From positions 9,488 through 73,487 of the forward strand of contig CAYXUL010000007.1 of assembly GCA_964468475.1 (NCBI GenBank): 64,000 bases of DNA, read 5' to 3'. This DNA is from JBECKX01 sp964468475 (GTDB lineage: Bacteria > Zixibacteria > MSB-5A5 > CAIYYT01). Both the position numbers and the translations under genes were made by a program. Shown here in pieces: positions 44,217-53,770 of the stretch. Each line of letters begins with the position of its first letter. Position 1 is the first letter of the stretch. The notes under the pieces are model-generated. The model saw only the letters and a list, made by a program, of their open reading frames with translations. It had not been told where the DNA came from and searched no databases.

Positions 44217-44791
44217 GATGAACTCCTTTGGAAAGGGTTTCTGGGTTCGTTTGATTCGAATTTATGTCTAAGTCGGTTTCTTCCAAAATCAGTGTCCTTA
44301 CAAAGACTCAGCTCGTGGCAGCCCCCCACTTGGCTCAGGCGGTAGTCTGTTTGTGCAGCAAGTGATGCTTTCCAGAACGTCGTGCCACTAACAGGCACTT
44401 GTTCGAACGCCCTCGCCTGACTTAATCCGTGCTTGAACTTCACTAGTGTGTTCACGTGGCGTAATGAGTCCTTACACAATATTAAAATCAACAAAAAATT
44501 TTCGCATTTAAGGAAAAATGTATGGGGGGTCATGAAGCGGTCGACAGTTTCAGTTGCTTTGACTCGGAGTTTGTGGAACGCGACTAGAGGCAATCGCGTT
44601 TATGAGATCACAGACTCAACTAGTGGTCAAGCGCTGCACTAGTCGAGGTGTGTCATTATGATGAACACCTCGTATTGAAATTCGGGAACCGCAGACGGAC
44701 TTTTGAGGTTGGTGATGGGAGAAACCGATGCGATTTGGCTCGCAAGGCGACCATGAGGAATTTACTTGACTTCAACTTTGCTTCCGCTTAC
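44217..44791. other. 575-bp intergenic region with two tandem hairpins
   Basis: Lies between the histone-like gene and the tRNA-Arg promoter. Two hairpins follow each other: ACTAGTG/CACTAGT (44619-44643) and CGAGGTGT/ACACCTCG (44644-44672). CACTAGTG also occurs at 44441-44448 inside a longer imperfect palindrome (44434-44454, TGAAC/GTTCA ends), upstream of the histone-like gene. A 36-codon frame at 44532-44642 has GGGGGGTC before its ATG but no other support. No other gene seen. Confidence 0.45.
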
Positions 44792-44819
44792 TTGACCTCT
44801 CGGATAGCCGGAATATCCG
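44792..44819 (+). promoter_or_regulatory. probable promoter of tRNA-Arg
   Basis: TTGACC (44792-44797), 16-bp spacer, TATCCG (44814-44819), placing the start about 6 bp before the tRNA. Confidence 0.5.
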
Positions 44820-44831
44820 GCAACAGTCAAT

Positions 44832-44905
<74 letters not shown>

Positions 44906-44977
44906 TTTTGATTTTGGCGCTACGCTGTTCGATACTACCCCGCACGGCCGGCGTTGTTTTTTGCCCGCTAGTTACTT

Positions 44978-46720
44978 TTACTCTTTGACCTTCTTTTTGA
45001 TCGCAGCTTCAAGCGAATCTGCTTCGCTGCTCAGCCCCGCTCTCCTCGCCAGGTCAATCAGACGTTCGATCTCGTTGACATCAGTTTGTGGCTGCAACCG
45101 GGCAGCTCTCAATCCATACACAAATGCCGAGTCGAGTTGTCCGCGCCGCTCCTTCACTTGGGAAAGCTCGGCGAGAAGTGACGCGTTCCTCGGTTCAAGA
45201 GAGACACCCTTTGACACGATCCCATCAAGGGGCACGAGATCGTTGGCGGTACGAAACAACTCGGTAAGCTTATCGAAAACCTGAGATGTGAGGGGGACCT
45301 CCTGCCAGTAATCACGGATAAGGGAATCTGCGGTCGAAACTTGGTCGCGGTCGAGAAGATTAACCGCGAGATTGCAGCGGTTTCTAAGATCATCCGGTTT
45401 TCCCTTCAGTCGCCGCCACTGGGCGAGGATGGCTTCTTGGTTATCTCCGTAGACCATGTGGACAATGCGGGCATAACGGACGTTAAGGAAGTCGCCTTCG
45501 GCCTCAGGGGAGTAGTGAAGGTCGGTGCGGATGTAAGGCTTCACGAACTCATAGGCTTTCTTGTAATCGTGGTTAGCATACACCCACCCGCCGGTGTGGA
45601 GCAAAGCGAAGCAGAGAGCCGGGATGAGTATTGAGTAGCCAAGCTTTCGGTTGCCTGAGAACCAGAAGCGCAACAGCACCAGGACAGCAAACATCCCGAT
45701 CGGCGCAAGGAGCGACAGCAAGTCCCAGTCACGGACAGCTCCCAGTTTGGGATCAACCAGCAGGACGAACACCGCTGCGGGGACAAACGCTGCCAGCAGG
45801 AAAAGGCGGTGAGGCGAGTGGCGCAGCGTCGTCGATACGAGTAATACTGGAACTATCGCATAACTTAGCAGGATCACATTCAGGAGATCAAGGAAGTGAA
45901 TACCAATGAAGAATGCATACGGCCTGCCCGCCACTGGAACCAGCGGCAGAAACGCTGATGCCATTTGTCCCTCCTCAGCAGCCACCGAAAAAGCTGCGAC
46001 CAGAGCTATCAAACAAACGAGTGCTCCCCAGATCAATACCCAGCGTGATTTCTTTATCAGGTAGATTGCGACAATGTATGAAGGTAATAGCACGCCGGTC
46101 ATGAGGTGAAAGCTGAGGGAAAGTGCCAGTAGCATCGGAGTGATCACCGAGAGCCTTTCACTGTCGAGATCCCGCTGCGCCGACACCAGGAACAAAAACA
46201 TGAGAGTATAGGCCGTGGGGTATCTTTCGATGTAGCCAAAGTACAACTGAAAAGCACCGAAAGTCGCGATCAAAGCGACTCCCACAAGGAACTGCGACAC
46301 ATTCCTGGTGAAGTAGCGCACTGCCAGAAGCGTCGCCAAACCGGCGGCAATACTCGTGATGAGATATGCATGCACTGCCGCTATGCCCAGATTATCGCCA
46401 CCGATCAATTTCGTGAGCGCTTCGTGCATGATCACATTGAGCCAGCTCAAGCCGGTTATATCTCCGACCGTCTTCGAACGCGTGAGTATCGAGTACGTAT
46501 CACCGAGAATGACACTGTTGGTGGAGTAAAGATAGAAGAGGGCGAGCAAACCGACGATGATGACAAACTCAGCGACAGTCGATGCCCGTCGCGGCATGCG
46601 TTCCTGCCACGATGAGAGCGTTTGAAGAACGCGAAGACGCACCGGAGGCAAGGCAGCGCATACGGCAACTGCAACGAGAGCCAGCCGCAGCCAGAGCGGC
46701 TCGAATTGTGACCAACTCAA
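44978..46720 (-). CDS. polytopic membrane protein with C-terminal TPR-like domain
   Basis: At least 580 residues. About ten transmembrane helices in the first 400 residues resemble glycosyltransferase-family (GT-C) or O-antigen-type membrane enzymes, with FGYIERYPTAYTLMFLF after a conserved-looking glycine-rich segment. A soluble TPR-like tail follows (about 430-580, RRLKGKPDDLRNRCNLAVNLL, LEPRNASLLAELSQVKERRG). The first standard start is TTG at 46718-46720. However, the frame is open to ATC at 46814-46816 and the extension encodes another hydrophobic helix. It is the last gene after tsaD. Specific function unknown. Confidence 0.72.
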   Translation of the reverse strand: MSWSQFEPLWLRLALVAVAVCAALPPVRLRVLQTLSSWQERMPRRASTVAEFVIIVGLLALFYLYSTNSVILGDTYSILTRSKTVGDITGLSWLNVIMHEALTKLIGGDNLGIAAVHAYLITSIAAGLATLLAVRYFTRNVSQFLVGVALIATFGAFQLYFGYIERYPTAYTLMFLFLVSAQRDLDSERLSVITPMLLALSLSFHLMTGVLLPSYIVAIYLIKKSRWVLIWGALVCLIALVAAFSVAAEEGQMASAFLPLVPVAGRPYAFFIGIHFLDLLNVILLSYAIVPVLLVSTTLRHSPHRLFLLAAFVPAAVFVLLVDPKLGAVRDWDLLSLLAPIGMFAVLVLLRFWFSGNRKLGYSILIPALCFALLHTGGWVYANHDYKKAYEFVKPYIRTDLHYSPEAEGDFLNVRYARIVHMVYGDNQEAILAQWRRLKGKPDDLRNRCNLAVNLLDRDQVSTADSLIRDYWQEVPLTSQVFDKLTELFRTANDLVPLDGIVSKGVSLEPRNASLLAELSQVKERRGQLDSAFVYGLRAARLQPQTDVNEIERLIDLARRAGLSSEADSLEAAIKKKVKE

Positions 46721-46821
46721 GCCCCAAAGGAATTTAAGGGGGATCCAGGAAGCCAGGAGCGATACCAGCGCCAGGGCGGCTAAGTACCACGCTATAATAG
46801 TAGCGTCGCGGCGGATGGTTG

Positions 46822-47826
46822 CTACCCCCCCAGCGGCCAGTACGGCACCGCTTTGAGATTCAACTCGGATCTATCGCCGCGCTCAAGACGAAAACAACCA
46901 GCCGAGGCAATCATGGCGGCGTTGTCGGTGCAATATCTCAGGTCAGGGAACAAGGAACGGATTCCGGCTCCATCGCAACGCCTGCGAAACACCTCCCTTA
47001 ACCGGGAATTGGCGGCAACACCTCCTCCAACCGCGACTGTGGTGATGCCACGATCCTGTGCAGCGCGCAACGTTGTGTCAACCAGGACACTTACCACGTT
47101 TTCCTGAAAAGCTGCACAAATATCATCGAGGTGAGACTGCACAAATTCTTCTTGCTGCTCCTTGAGATAAAGCGCAACAGCAGTCTTCAGTCCTGAAAAG
47201 GAAAACTCATACGCACCGGTTTTGAACTGCGGCGTGGGAAACTTGGCGAACTCCGGGTCACCTTCCCGCGCTAATTTGTCAATCTTATGCCCTCCCGGAT
47301 ACCCCAGCCCCAGCAGCTTGGCGACTTTGTCAAAGGCTTCACCGGCGGCATCGTCACGAGTAGCGCCTAACACGTAATACTCGCCCCACGCTGCGACTTC
47401 AACCAGAAGCGTATGCCCGCCCGACACGATCAGGCAGATAAGGGGAGGCTGGAGGTCGGGATCGGCAAGACAATTCGCAAAAATGTGTCCTTCCAGATGA
47501 TTGATGCCGATGAAAGGTATGCCCCAGCCGTATGCCAATGCTTTGGCGAAATTCAGGCCCACCATCAGCGATCCAATCAAGCCCGGACCGCTGGTCACGG
47601 CAATGCCATCGATGTTTTCAGGAGTAACTTGATACCGGCTCTTGCATGCTTCGAACAAGGGCATGATCTTCCGCAGTTGCTGCCGGGACGCGATTTCGGG
47701 AACGATTCCCCCATATTCCTCGTGATCGGTTTGTGAATAGACGAAATCTGCCAGCACACTGGTCCTATTCTCGACGACAGCCACAGCAGTTTCATCACAG
47801 GAGGTCTCGATGCCGAGTATTCTCAT
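46822..47826 (-). CDS. tsaD: tRNA N6-adenosine threonylcarbamoyltransferase TsaD
   Basis: ASKHA-fold enzyme that, with TsaB and TsaE, transfers threonylcarbamoyl to A37 of ANN-decoding tRNAs. The 334 residues include the start MRILGIETSCDETA, the metal ligands His110 and His114 in INHLEGH, the nucleotide loop SGGHTLLV and the C-terminal GGGVAANSRLRE and CTDNAAMIA motifs. Its ATG overlaps the ybbR stop by 4 bp. TsaB and TsaE are not in the window. Confidence 0.96.
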   Translation of the reverse strand: MRILGIETSCDETAVAVVENRTSVLADFVYSQTDHEEYGGIVPEIASRQQLRKIMPLFEACKSRYQVTPENIDGIAVTSGPGLIGSLMVGLNFAKALAYGWGIPFIGINHLEGHIFANCLADPDLQPPLICLIVSGGHTLLVEVAAWGEYYVLGATRDDAAGEAFDKVAKLLGLGYPGGHKIDKLAREGDPEFAKFPTPQFKTGAYEFSFSGLKTAVALYLKEQQEEFVQSHLDDICAAFQENVVSVLVDTTLRAAQDRGITTVAVGGGVAANSRLREVFRRRCDGAGIRSLFPDLRYCTDNAAMIASAGCFRLERGDRSELNLKAVPYWPLGG

Positions 47827-48746
47827 GATTTGCGTTTGATCAATACTGAATCTGCAGAGCTCTGTATCAGCTCTACCCGGTCGGGAAGATCATACAGAAG
47901 GGGAACCTTGGCGGAGTCTTTCGCTGGGAAGGGTCCTTCGAAGGAAACCGATATGTTGTCGATTCCTACCGAGTCGACCAGCGAACGGGGAATCCCCAGG
48001 ACCACCTTGAGGCTTTCCGGCGAGAAGACATAATGTTTGCTGTTAAAACGCCGCGGAAGTTTGACCGCTACGTTGTCAAAGGTACGATTATCTCTCGGCT
48101 CTACCTTAATTGAGACATCTACTGTTGAATCGCGGGTAGAGAGATGGAGTGAGTCTGGCAACTGCAGCGCCAGTTCCGCGTCAAAGCTCTCGACCACGCC
48201 GACGATCGACTGTGATTCGGTGCCGATTTCATGGAGTTTCCCCATTACTGATTCCGGGCCCGTCACGGAGACTTTTGGCGGATTCACGTCGAGCTTTCCC
48301 ATGACCACATACCCCTCCGCCGTTGCTACATCGAGATTTGCAACTACGGGCAACTCACGGGTGACTTCACGCTCGAGAGTTATCTTGATTTCCTGCGGCG
48401 AGAGCAGTTCAACATCCTGGTAGCCGCCCGAAAGAATCTCGAGCATCTGAGCCGAAGTCAGGTCGATTTTGTGGTTTCCCGCCTTGAAATCGGCGAGGTC
48501 GAGGTGGTAGACTTTGTCGCTGGTCATTATTCCGAAAAGTTGCTTACCGGTGGCTCGCACCTGTACGGAGAGAAACTGTGGCGGGGTGCTGGTAAGAATC
48601 AAACCCGAGGGGATATCAACCAGCTTCAGCGGGATTTCGAAAACGTGCTCGTACGATTTGTTGGTGGCGACGTGCACCCATAGCAGGAAGGCCAGTGCCA
48701 CGGCACCGATCTTCAGCGGCAAATCGCTAAACGGGTTGAAACTCAC
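47823..48746 (-). CDS. YbbR-domain protein (CdaR-like)
   Basis: 307-residue protein anchored by one N-terminal helix (LKIGAVALAFLLWVHVA) and carrying three or more YbbR beta domains outside the membrane, for example LVDIPSGLILTSTPPQFLSVQVRATG and VTGPESVMGKL in outline. CdaR, the best-known relative, regulates the diadenylate cyclase CdaA, but no cdaA is present here. The GTG start at 48744-48746 lies six bases after GGGAG. Downstream gene tsaD overlaps it. Confidence 0.85.
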   Translation of the reverse strand: MSFNPFSDLPLKIGAVALAFLLWVHVATNKSYEHVFEIPLKLVDIPSGLILTSTPPQFLSVQVRATGKQLFGIMTSDKVYHLDLADFKAGNHKIDLTSAQMLEILSGGYQDVELLSPQEIKITLEREVTRELPVVANLDVATAEGYVVMGKLDVNPPKVSVTGPESVMGKLHEIGTESQSIVGVVESFDAELALQLPDSLHLSTRDSTVDVSIKVEPRDNRTFDNVAVKLPRRFNSKHYVFSPESLKVVLGIPRSLVDSVGIDNISVSFEGPFPAKDSAKVPLLYDLPDRVELIQSSADSVLIKRKS

Positions 48747-48769
48747 CAAAAACTCCCGTACACCCGCCC

Positions 48770-48961
48770 CTACTTATTAGACGAGGAGATTGCCTTTCCG
48801 TAAGAAATCTCGCCGTTGTCTATGCGCACATTGAAGCCACATTCCGGGTTTGAACAGGCCCAGGCTTTGAACCGGATCGTAGCACCGTCGCGCCCGTAAT
48901 CGGACAATGGCAGGAGTTTGCCATCCTTACACTTGAGACACTGCGGATATTCTCGTTCCAT
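48770..48961 (-). CDS. small zinc-ribbon protein
   Basis: 63 residues with CLKC (8-11) and a second pair in ACSNPECGF (Cys36 and Cys41). This resembles the topoisomerase/Zn-ribbon type that reads as CxxC...CxNxxC. It precedes ybbR by 23 bp on the same strand and is probably the first gene of the ybbR-tsaD unit. Function not known. Confidence 0.65.
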   Translation of the reverse strand: MEREYPQCLKCKDGKLLPLSDYGRDGATIRFKAWACSNPECGFNVRIDNGEISYGKAISSSNK

Positions 48962-49123
48962 AACTCGCGCCGTATGCCCTGATTCTGCTTTATTCCAAGC
49001 GTTTGAGTTGCAATCCTGTCAATCGGAAAAGTAATCTGAGGTTTCTATAAAGTCAACGTCTTTGCTGTGGTCACTGGATTGTTGGATAGAAGATCATGCC
49101 CGAACCGCATTTGGTGACCGTGC

Positions 49124-50665
49124 CTATTCGTTGCTCCACAGCAGATGAACGACATCGCGGCCATTTTCGTCGTAACCGAGCATTATCAGATCGTCTTTCC
49201 CGTCCCCGTTCAAATCGCGGGCTTCAATCGATCGAACACCGGCGGCCTCACGAACGGCTATAGCCTTATCGGAGAACTCCGGGTCCTTTTCACCTTTGAA
49301 CACCTGAAGCTCGTCATCATCATTAATAATAGCCAGGTCAGAGAGCTTGTCACCGTCGAGATCACCCTTCATACAGCCTATGAAGCGGGCGGGCATTCTT
49401 GTCCCGAAAAGGTCAATTCCGCACGAGATCTTCTTGACCGAGGCCGGCTGCTCCGCGATCACACCATTGACACTGTGATATACGCTCAACTCGACAGACA
49501 TGCGCTGCACCAGGAATGCCTTGACCATACTGGTCGTGCTTACCGGCACGGTTGCTACAACAATCGATTGTGCACCGTCACCGTTCAGATCGCAGAGCGC
49601 AAGCCCAACCGCGTAATCGTTAAGCACCAGTCGTCGCGACGGTCTTTGTGAGAAGCCGGAAGCGATATTACCAAGGTAGACCTCGACAATGGTCCGGAAT
49701 TGATCGCCATCACCCTGGGTGATGGCGCGACAGTAGTCAATCAACTTGTCATTGTTGATATCTCCGAGTTCCGATGTCACGAAGCGAAGGTTCCTCGTGA
49801 ATTCCTGTCGTAGTTCGAGGGTTTGACTCGCTGCTGAAGAAAACTGCAGATCACCGGTCTGAAACCAGATTTGGAGATTGCCCCGGTCGGACAGTAGCAC
49901 ATCAGCGATTTGATCGGTATTCACGTCGTGTACTGCCACTTCCGGCAGATTGATCAGCATTCCGGGTGAGCCACTTCCAACCAGCAAATTAACCGAACGG
50001 CTGTCAGTCGACTTACTGATTGACTTCAGAGTTGCCGCGAGTTGAAATTTTCCCTGGTTGCTGCGGTAGATACGGGCGCCTTCCCACGAGGGCAGCACCA
50101 GTTCATACTTTCCATCACCGTTTAAGTCAAACGCAACTTTGTGCTCATTGACTGCACTTGGGTTGGGAATCGAGTAAAGTCTATCGTAGGAAGCCAGAGT
50201 TTGCAGTTGGGGTTGAAATCCGCCGTTGTCGTAATCGAGCAAATAACAATGCTCCAACCCGACCAAGAGCGCTTCTTCCCGACCGTCCGAATCAAAATCA
50301 ACCAATTGAAAAGCGAACACATCTTCGGGCAGGTCGACAACGGAGAGTGCATTGAGATCATAGGTGGTGGCAATCGTCTGGCGGACGATCTCCAATTTTC
50401 GTCCCGAGTCACCGGCAAGGAAGAGGATCAACTCATGCCCGGCGATGCCATCGAACTGAATGGCATCTGCGCTTAAGATGCGTTCATCGCTCTGAATAAT
50501 CTGTTCACTGAACGCATCCGTATCCGCCGCCCGTGCCAGCCCGAAGGCCTGCGCAAGGAATAGTACCGCTAACAGAAGTTTCAGCGCCGGCCATGCCCGG
50601 CAGAACGAGCAAACGCGTTTGCCAACCATTTTCAGGCAGTTTTCAGTGATCTTTTGCCAACCCAC
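49124..50665 (-). CDS. secreted FG-GAP/VCBS repeat protein
   Basis: 513-residue exported protein. A hydrophobic signal segment (LKLLLAVLFLAQAFGLARA) is followed by calcium-binding FG-GAP blades, each with a DxNxDG-type loop: DFDSDGREEAL, DLNGDGKYELV, DVNTDQIADVL, DLNGDGAQSIV, DLDGDKLSDLA and DLNGDGKDDLI. These form a beta propeller. The GTG start at 50663-50665 has GGAGAGAT upstream. The substrate or partner is unknown; a surface role is likely. Confidence 0.8.
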   Translation of the reverse strand: MGWQKITENCLKMVGKRVCSFCRAWPALKLLLAVLFLAQAFGLARAADTDAFSEQIIQSDERILSADAIQFDGIAGHELILFLAGDSGRKLEIVRQTIATTYDLNALSVVDLPEDVFAFQLVDFDSDGREEALLVGLEHCYLLDYDNGGFQPQLQTLASYDRLYSIPNPSAVNEHKVAFDLNGDGKYELVLPSWEGARIYRSNQGKFQLAATLKSISKSTDSRSVNLLVGSGSPGMLINLPEVAVHDVNTDQIADVLLSDRGNLQIWFQTGDLQFSSAASQTLELRQEFTRNLRFVTSELGDINNDKLIDYCRAITQGDGDQFRTIVEVYLGNIASGFSQRPSRRLVLNDYAVGLALCDLNGDGAQSIVVATVPVSTTSMVKAFLVQRMSVELSVYHSVNGVIAEQPASVKKISCGIDLFGTRMPARFIGCMKGDLDGDKLSDLAIINDDDELQVFKGEKDPEFSDKAIAVREAAGVRSIEARDLNGDGKDDLIMLGYDENGRDVVHLLWSNE

Positions 50666-50888
50666 AACCGCTATCTCTCCAACATCATCTGAGGGTCAAT
50701 CTTATGCTACTTGATTTTGTCTCAATTTGTTGCACCAGAAAACGAATCAAACTTTGCCCGATTTGCTCGTCTGACGTATCTATACACAGAAGCGGCGATA
50801 ATCGCAAATGTACTACCATAGTTCCTTAAAGCCGCAGCGTTCGGCATCACATCTGTGCGTGGCAGATTCAGCCGCCAACTCGGCACTC

Positions 50889-52385
50889 TCACTTATACCA
50901 GTCATTGCGGTTGAAATTAGCCCAATAGAATCGAGTTGCCCCGCTGTCGGTGCCGATCCAGATGAAGTTACCGTCAGGTGACAGCGACGTGACGTGTGAA
51001 CTGATTAGCCCATCATTCTCTGAGTACTGATACCAAGTCCTGGTGCGAGCATTGTAGCGAAACAGACCGCTCGTACCACCTACCCAGATGACGCCGTCGT
51101 GCACCAGGAGTACGAATAAGTCGGCGTTCTTGAACTCGGTGTATAGATCCCAGACTTTCGTGCTGTTGTCATTCAGGTCAACTACGACAACTCCGTCATC
51201 GGAAATCGCATACAGCGATGAGTCCGCAACTTGAATGTTGTAAACGTAACCGTGAAGCAATGGATCTTTCAATTTCAATGGTTTCCAACTGCTGCCTCCC
51301 CACTGCAGGGTGTAGATACCGCGTTCCGTTGCAGCGTAGATGGTGCGTCCATTGATAGCAAAATCGAAAACCAGCAGTCCGGCCGTGAGCTCGGAATTTG
51401 CGTTGTAAATCGTGTCACGCTTGATATCGAAAACGGAAATGCCTTCATCGGTACCAATCATCAGGTTGTTCTCGATCGGCAGCAAGGCGGTCACGCGCTG
51501 TCCATAAATGCCGTCGAAGTGCGAATAAGATTTGAAAGTGTGGCTCTTTTTATCGCAGCGCACCAGCCCCAGGTCCGTGCCAATCCAGACGTTGTTGCTA
51601 TCGTGCGCGATGGTGAGATATTGATCGGAAATGATGCCGCTATTACGATGGGGGTCGTAGTATGACCATTCGCTGGTTGTCTGGTTGTAGTAGGTTATCG
51701 TTCCTTCAATTCCCGAACCGCCTCCCAGGAACCAGACTTCATCGCCATCTACGGTTAAGCCCGCGACATCATCTTCGTACAATCCCTGTGGCATCAGTTT
51801 GAGATCGTCTCTGGAAATGTCGATTTCCGCCGGCCCCAGACCCCAGAGTCCGGCCCAGATTCGGTTGCGATCATCTCTGAGCAACTGGGTAATGTCGTAC
51901 TCATAGGCGTATCTATCGGTCACGAATCCCTGGGGAAAGTAGGAATACCCCTGTGGTGTGAATAGCTGCGGAAGGTCATGGATGGAGATGTTGGGCGGCT
52001 GCACTTTATCCATTGGGAATTCAGCGATATAGCTCCAGTCTTGAAACGTGGGATTGTAGTAGGCCGCTTGTGACGGTGTTTGAATCCAGATCTCATCCGT
52101 AAGCCCGTCAACTGCGATTTTGCTGACATCGTTTCTCGGCATGCCGTCGGACACCGTGAGCGGGTCAAGCCATTCATCCTGGGAGCGGTCGTAGCGGAGT
52201 ATTCCGTCGGTGGTTGCAAAGTAGACGATATTGAAACCCGCAGCGATCGAAGTGATATAGCGAGTCTGAGTGAAGCTTACCCAATCACCCGGAGCATAGA
52301 AATTGTAAATCTGCTGGGCTGTTGCGGGCGCAGTCGAAAGAAGCGGGCCCAGAAGGACGATGTAGAGTAGAGCAATTTTACGCAT
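50889..52385 (-). CDS. secreted two-component-regulator-type beta-propeller protein
   Basis: 498-residue exported protein with a signal peptide (IALLYIVLLGPLLSTAPATA). Reg_prop-like blades repeat the pattern WIGTDxGLxRYD (for example NVWIGTDLGLVRCD, IWVGGTSGLFRYNARTRTWYQYS, FIWIGTDSGATRF). No kinase domain is attached, unlike hybrid sensor kinases where this propeller is common. The ATG at 52385 overlaps the upstream amidohydrolase gene by 8 bp. Confidence 0.82.
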   Translation of the reverse strand: MRKIALLYIVLLGPLLSTAPATAQQIYNFYAPGDWVSFTQTRYITSIAAGFNIVYFATTDGILRYDRSQDEWLDPLTVSDGMPRNDVSKIAVDGLTDEIWIQTPSQAAYYNPTFQDWSYIAEFPMDKVQPPNISIHDLPQLFTPQGYSYFPQGFVTDRYAYEYDITQLLRDDRNRIWAGLWGLGPAEIDISRDDLKLMPQGLYEDDVAGLTVDGDEVWFLGGGSGIEGTITYYNQTTSEWSYYDPHRNSGIISDQYLTIAHDSNNVWIGTDLGLVRCDKKSHTFKSYSHFDGIYGQRVTALLPIENNLMIGTDEGISVFDIKRDTIYNANSELTAGLLVFDFAINGRTIYAATERGIYTLQWGGSSWKPLKLKDPLLHGYVYNIQVADSSLYAISDDGVVVVDLNDNSTKVWDLYTEFKNADLFVLLVHDGVIWVGGTSGLFRYNARTRTWYQYSENDGLISSHVTSLSPDGNFIWIGTDSGATRFYWANFNRNDWYK

Positions 52386-53610
52386 TGAGAAAATCAATCG
52401 CTGCCTTTGCCAATACAGCAGCTCCAATTGGTATAGCATCCTCATCAGCTTTGAACTGCGGGTGATGCCAGCTGTGAACCGCGCCCAGCTTCTTGTTGCC
52501 CACGCCAAGAAAGAACATCGCACCCGGAACGTGTGTCAGGTAATGTGCAAAATCCTCACCCCCCATCGAGGGTACTTTCAACTCAACCACAGCACCATTA
52601 CCATAAAGTTGCCTGCCCGCGGTACGAAGATGATCATTCGCTGATTTTGCATTTAAGACTGGCGGATAGCTGGCGAGAAAGTCGATTTGCGACTTGCACC
52701 CGTTTGCAACCGCAATTTGTTTTACAATTACGCCGATACGCCGCTTCAAAAGCGCGAGCGTTTTCTTGCTCTGTGCCCTCGCAGTGCAGTAAAGCTCGCA
52801 TTTCTCCGGAATTATATTTCTCGCGGTGCCGGCATCGACCCTGCCGATTGTGATAACAGCCGGTTCGAAAGGGTCCACATTACGGGAGACAATTGTCTGC
52901 AGCTCGGATACTATTGCGGCGCCGCAGACAATCGGATCCGCCGTCTGCTGGGGTATCGCGCCATGACCGCCCTTGCCGGTGATTGTTACGTTGAAATCGA
53001 GGACGCCGGCAAACAGAGCGCCGTCTCGAATTGCTATTTTTCCGGTGGGAATTGAAGCGTTCACATGAAGTCCAAATATCATGTTGACTGGCGGGTTTTC
53101 CAGTGCGCCCTGCCTGATAAGCTCAACCGCTCCTCCGGGGGGAGATTCCTCGGACGGCTGATACAGAAAGCGAACCCTACCCGAAAATTCGCTCTTGAAA
53201 TCTCGAAGTAACAGGGCGGCGGTAGAAACCGTGGCCATGTGCATATCGTGGCCGCAGGCGTGCATGCGACCGGGATGTCTTGATTTAAACGAATAGCCGG
53301 TTTGTTCGTTTATTGGCAGAGCATCGATATCGCTGCGAATCGCCAGACATTTGCCGGATCCGGCCTTTATTTCAGCCAGAAGCCCGGTGCCGGCGATTTT
53401 TCGGGTCGTTATGTTCTGCCCACGAAGGAATTTTCGCAGGTGCGCCGACGTTTTTACTTCTTCCCAGGCGATCTCCGGAATCTGGTGCAGTTCGCGGCGC
53501 AGCCTGAGCGATGTTGGAAAAAGCTCTCTTGCGCGAGCTACTATTTTGTCCGCTAACGAGTTAGATTTCACATTTGGAAGATACGTCGGCTTGAGCATGG
53601 TGGCAATCAT
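52378..53610 (-). CDS. M20-family amidohydrolase (hippurate/N-acyl amino acid deacylase type)
   Basis: 410-residue metal-dependent amidohydrolase that cleaves N-acyl amino acids. Visible are RRELHQIPEIAWEE, the metal ligand motif MHACGHDMHMA, the dimerisation-domain GKGGHGAIPQQTADP and the C-terminal SMGGEDFAHYL, and its metal-binding residues look intact. An IAA-amino acid hydrolase/N-acetyldiaminopimelate deacetylase relative is possible. Start choice is uncertain because neither nearby ATG (53608-53610 or 53596-53598) has a clear ribosome-binding site. Confidence 0.9.
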   Translation of the reverse strand: MIATMLKPTYLPNVKSNSLADKIVARARELFPTSLRLRRELHQIPEIAWEEVKTSAHLRKFLRGQNITTRKIAGTGLLAEIKAGSGKCLAIRSDIDALPINEQTGYSFKSRHPGRMHACGHDMHMATVSTAALLLRDFKSEFSGRVRFLYQPSEESPPGGAVELIRQGALENPPVNMIFGLHVNASIPTGKIAIRDGALFAGVLDFNVTITGKGGHGAIPQQTADPIVCGAAIVSELQTIVSRNVDPFEPAVITIGRVDAGTARNIIPEKCELYCTARAQSKKTLALLKRRIGVIVKQIAVANGCKSQIDFLASYPPVLNAKSANDHLRTAGRQLYGNGAVVELKVPSMGGEDFAHYLTHVPGAMFFLGVGNKKLGAVHSWHHPQFKADEDAIPIGAAVLAKAAIDFLNA

Positions 53611-53770
53611 ATAATTAGCTGTTCAGGTTGCTAACACGTTGAAGCGGAAACTAATAGCCGGTAAGATTGTTCAAACAAGTGGTCGATAATAGTAAGACAG
53701 TTATCTATTCTGATTGTAACAGGGACTCCCGTGCGCTTCTGCGAATTCGGGATGTTGCTAAAGGACGCGA

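Noticed and set aside
44532..44642. 36-codon frame with GGGGGGTC before the ATG
   Set aside because: Too short, no motif, poor spacing of the G-run, and overlaps the hairpin region.
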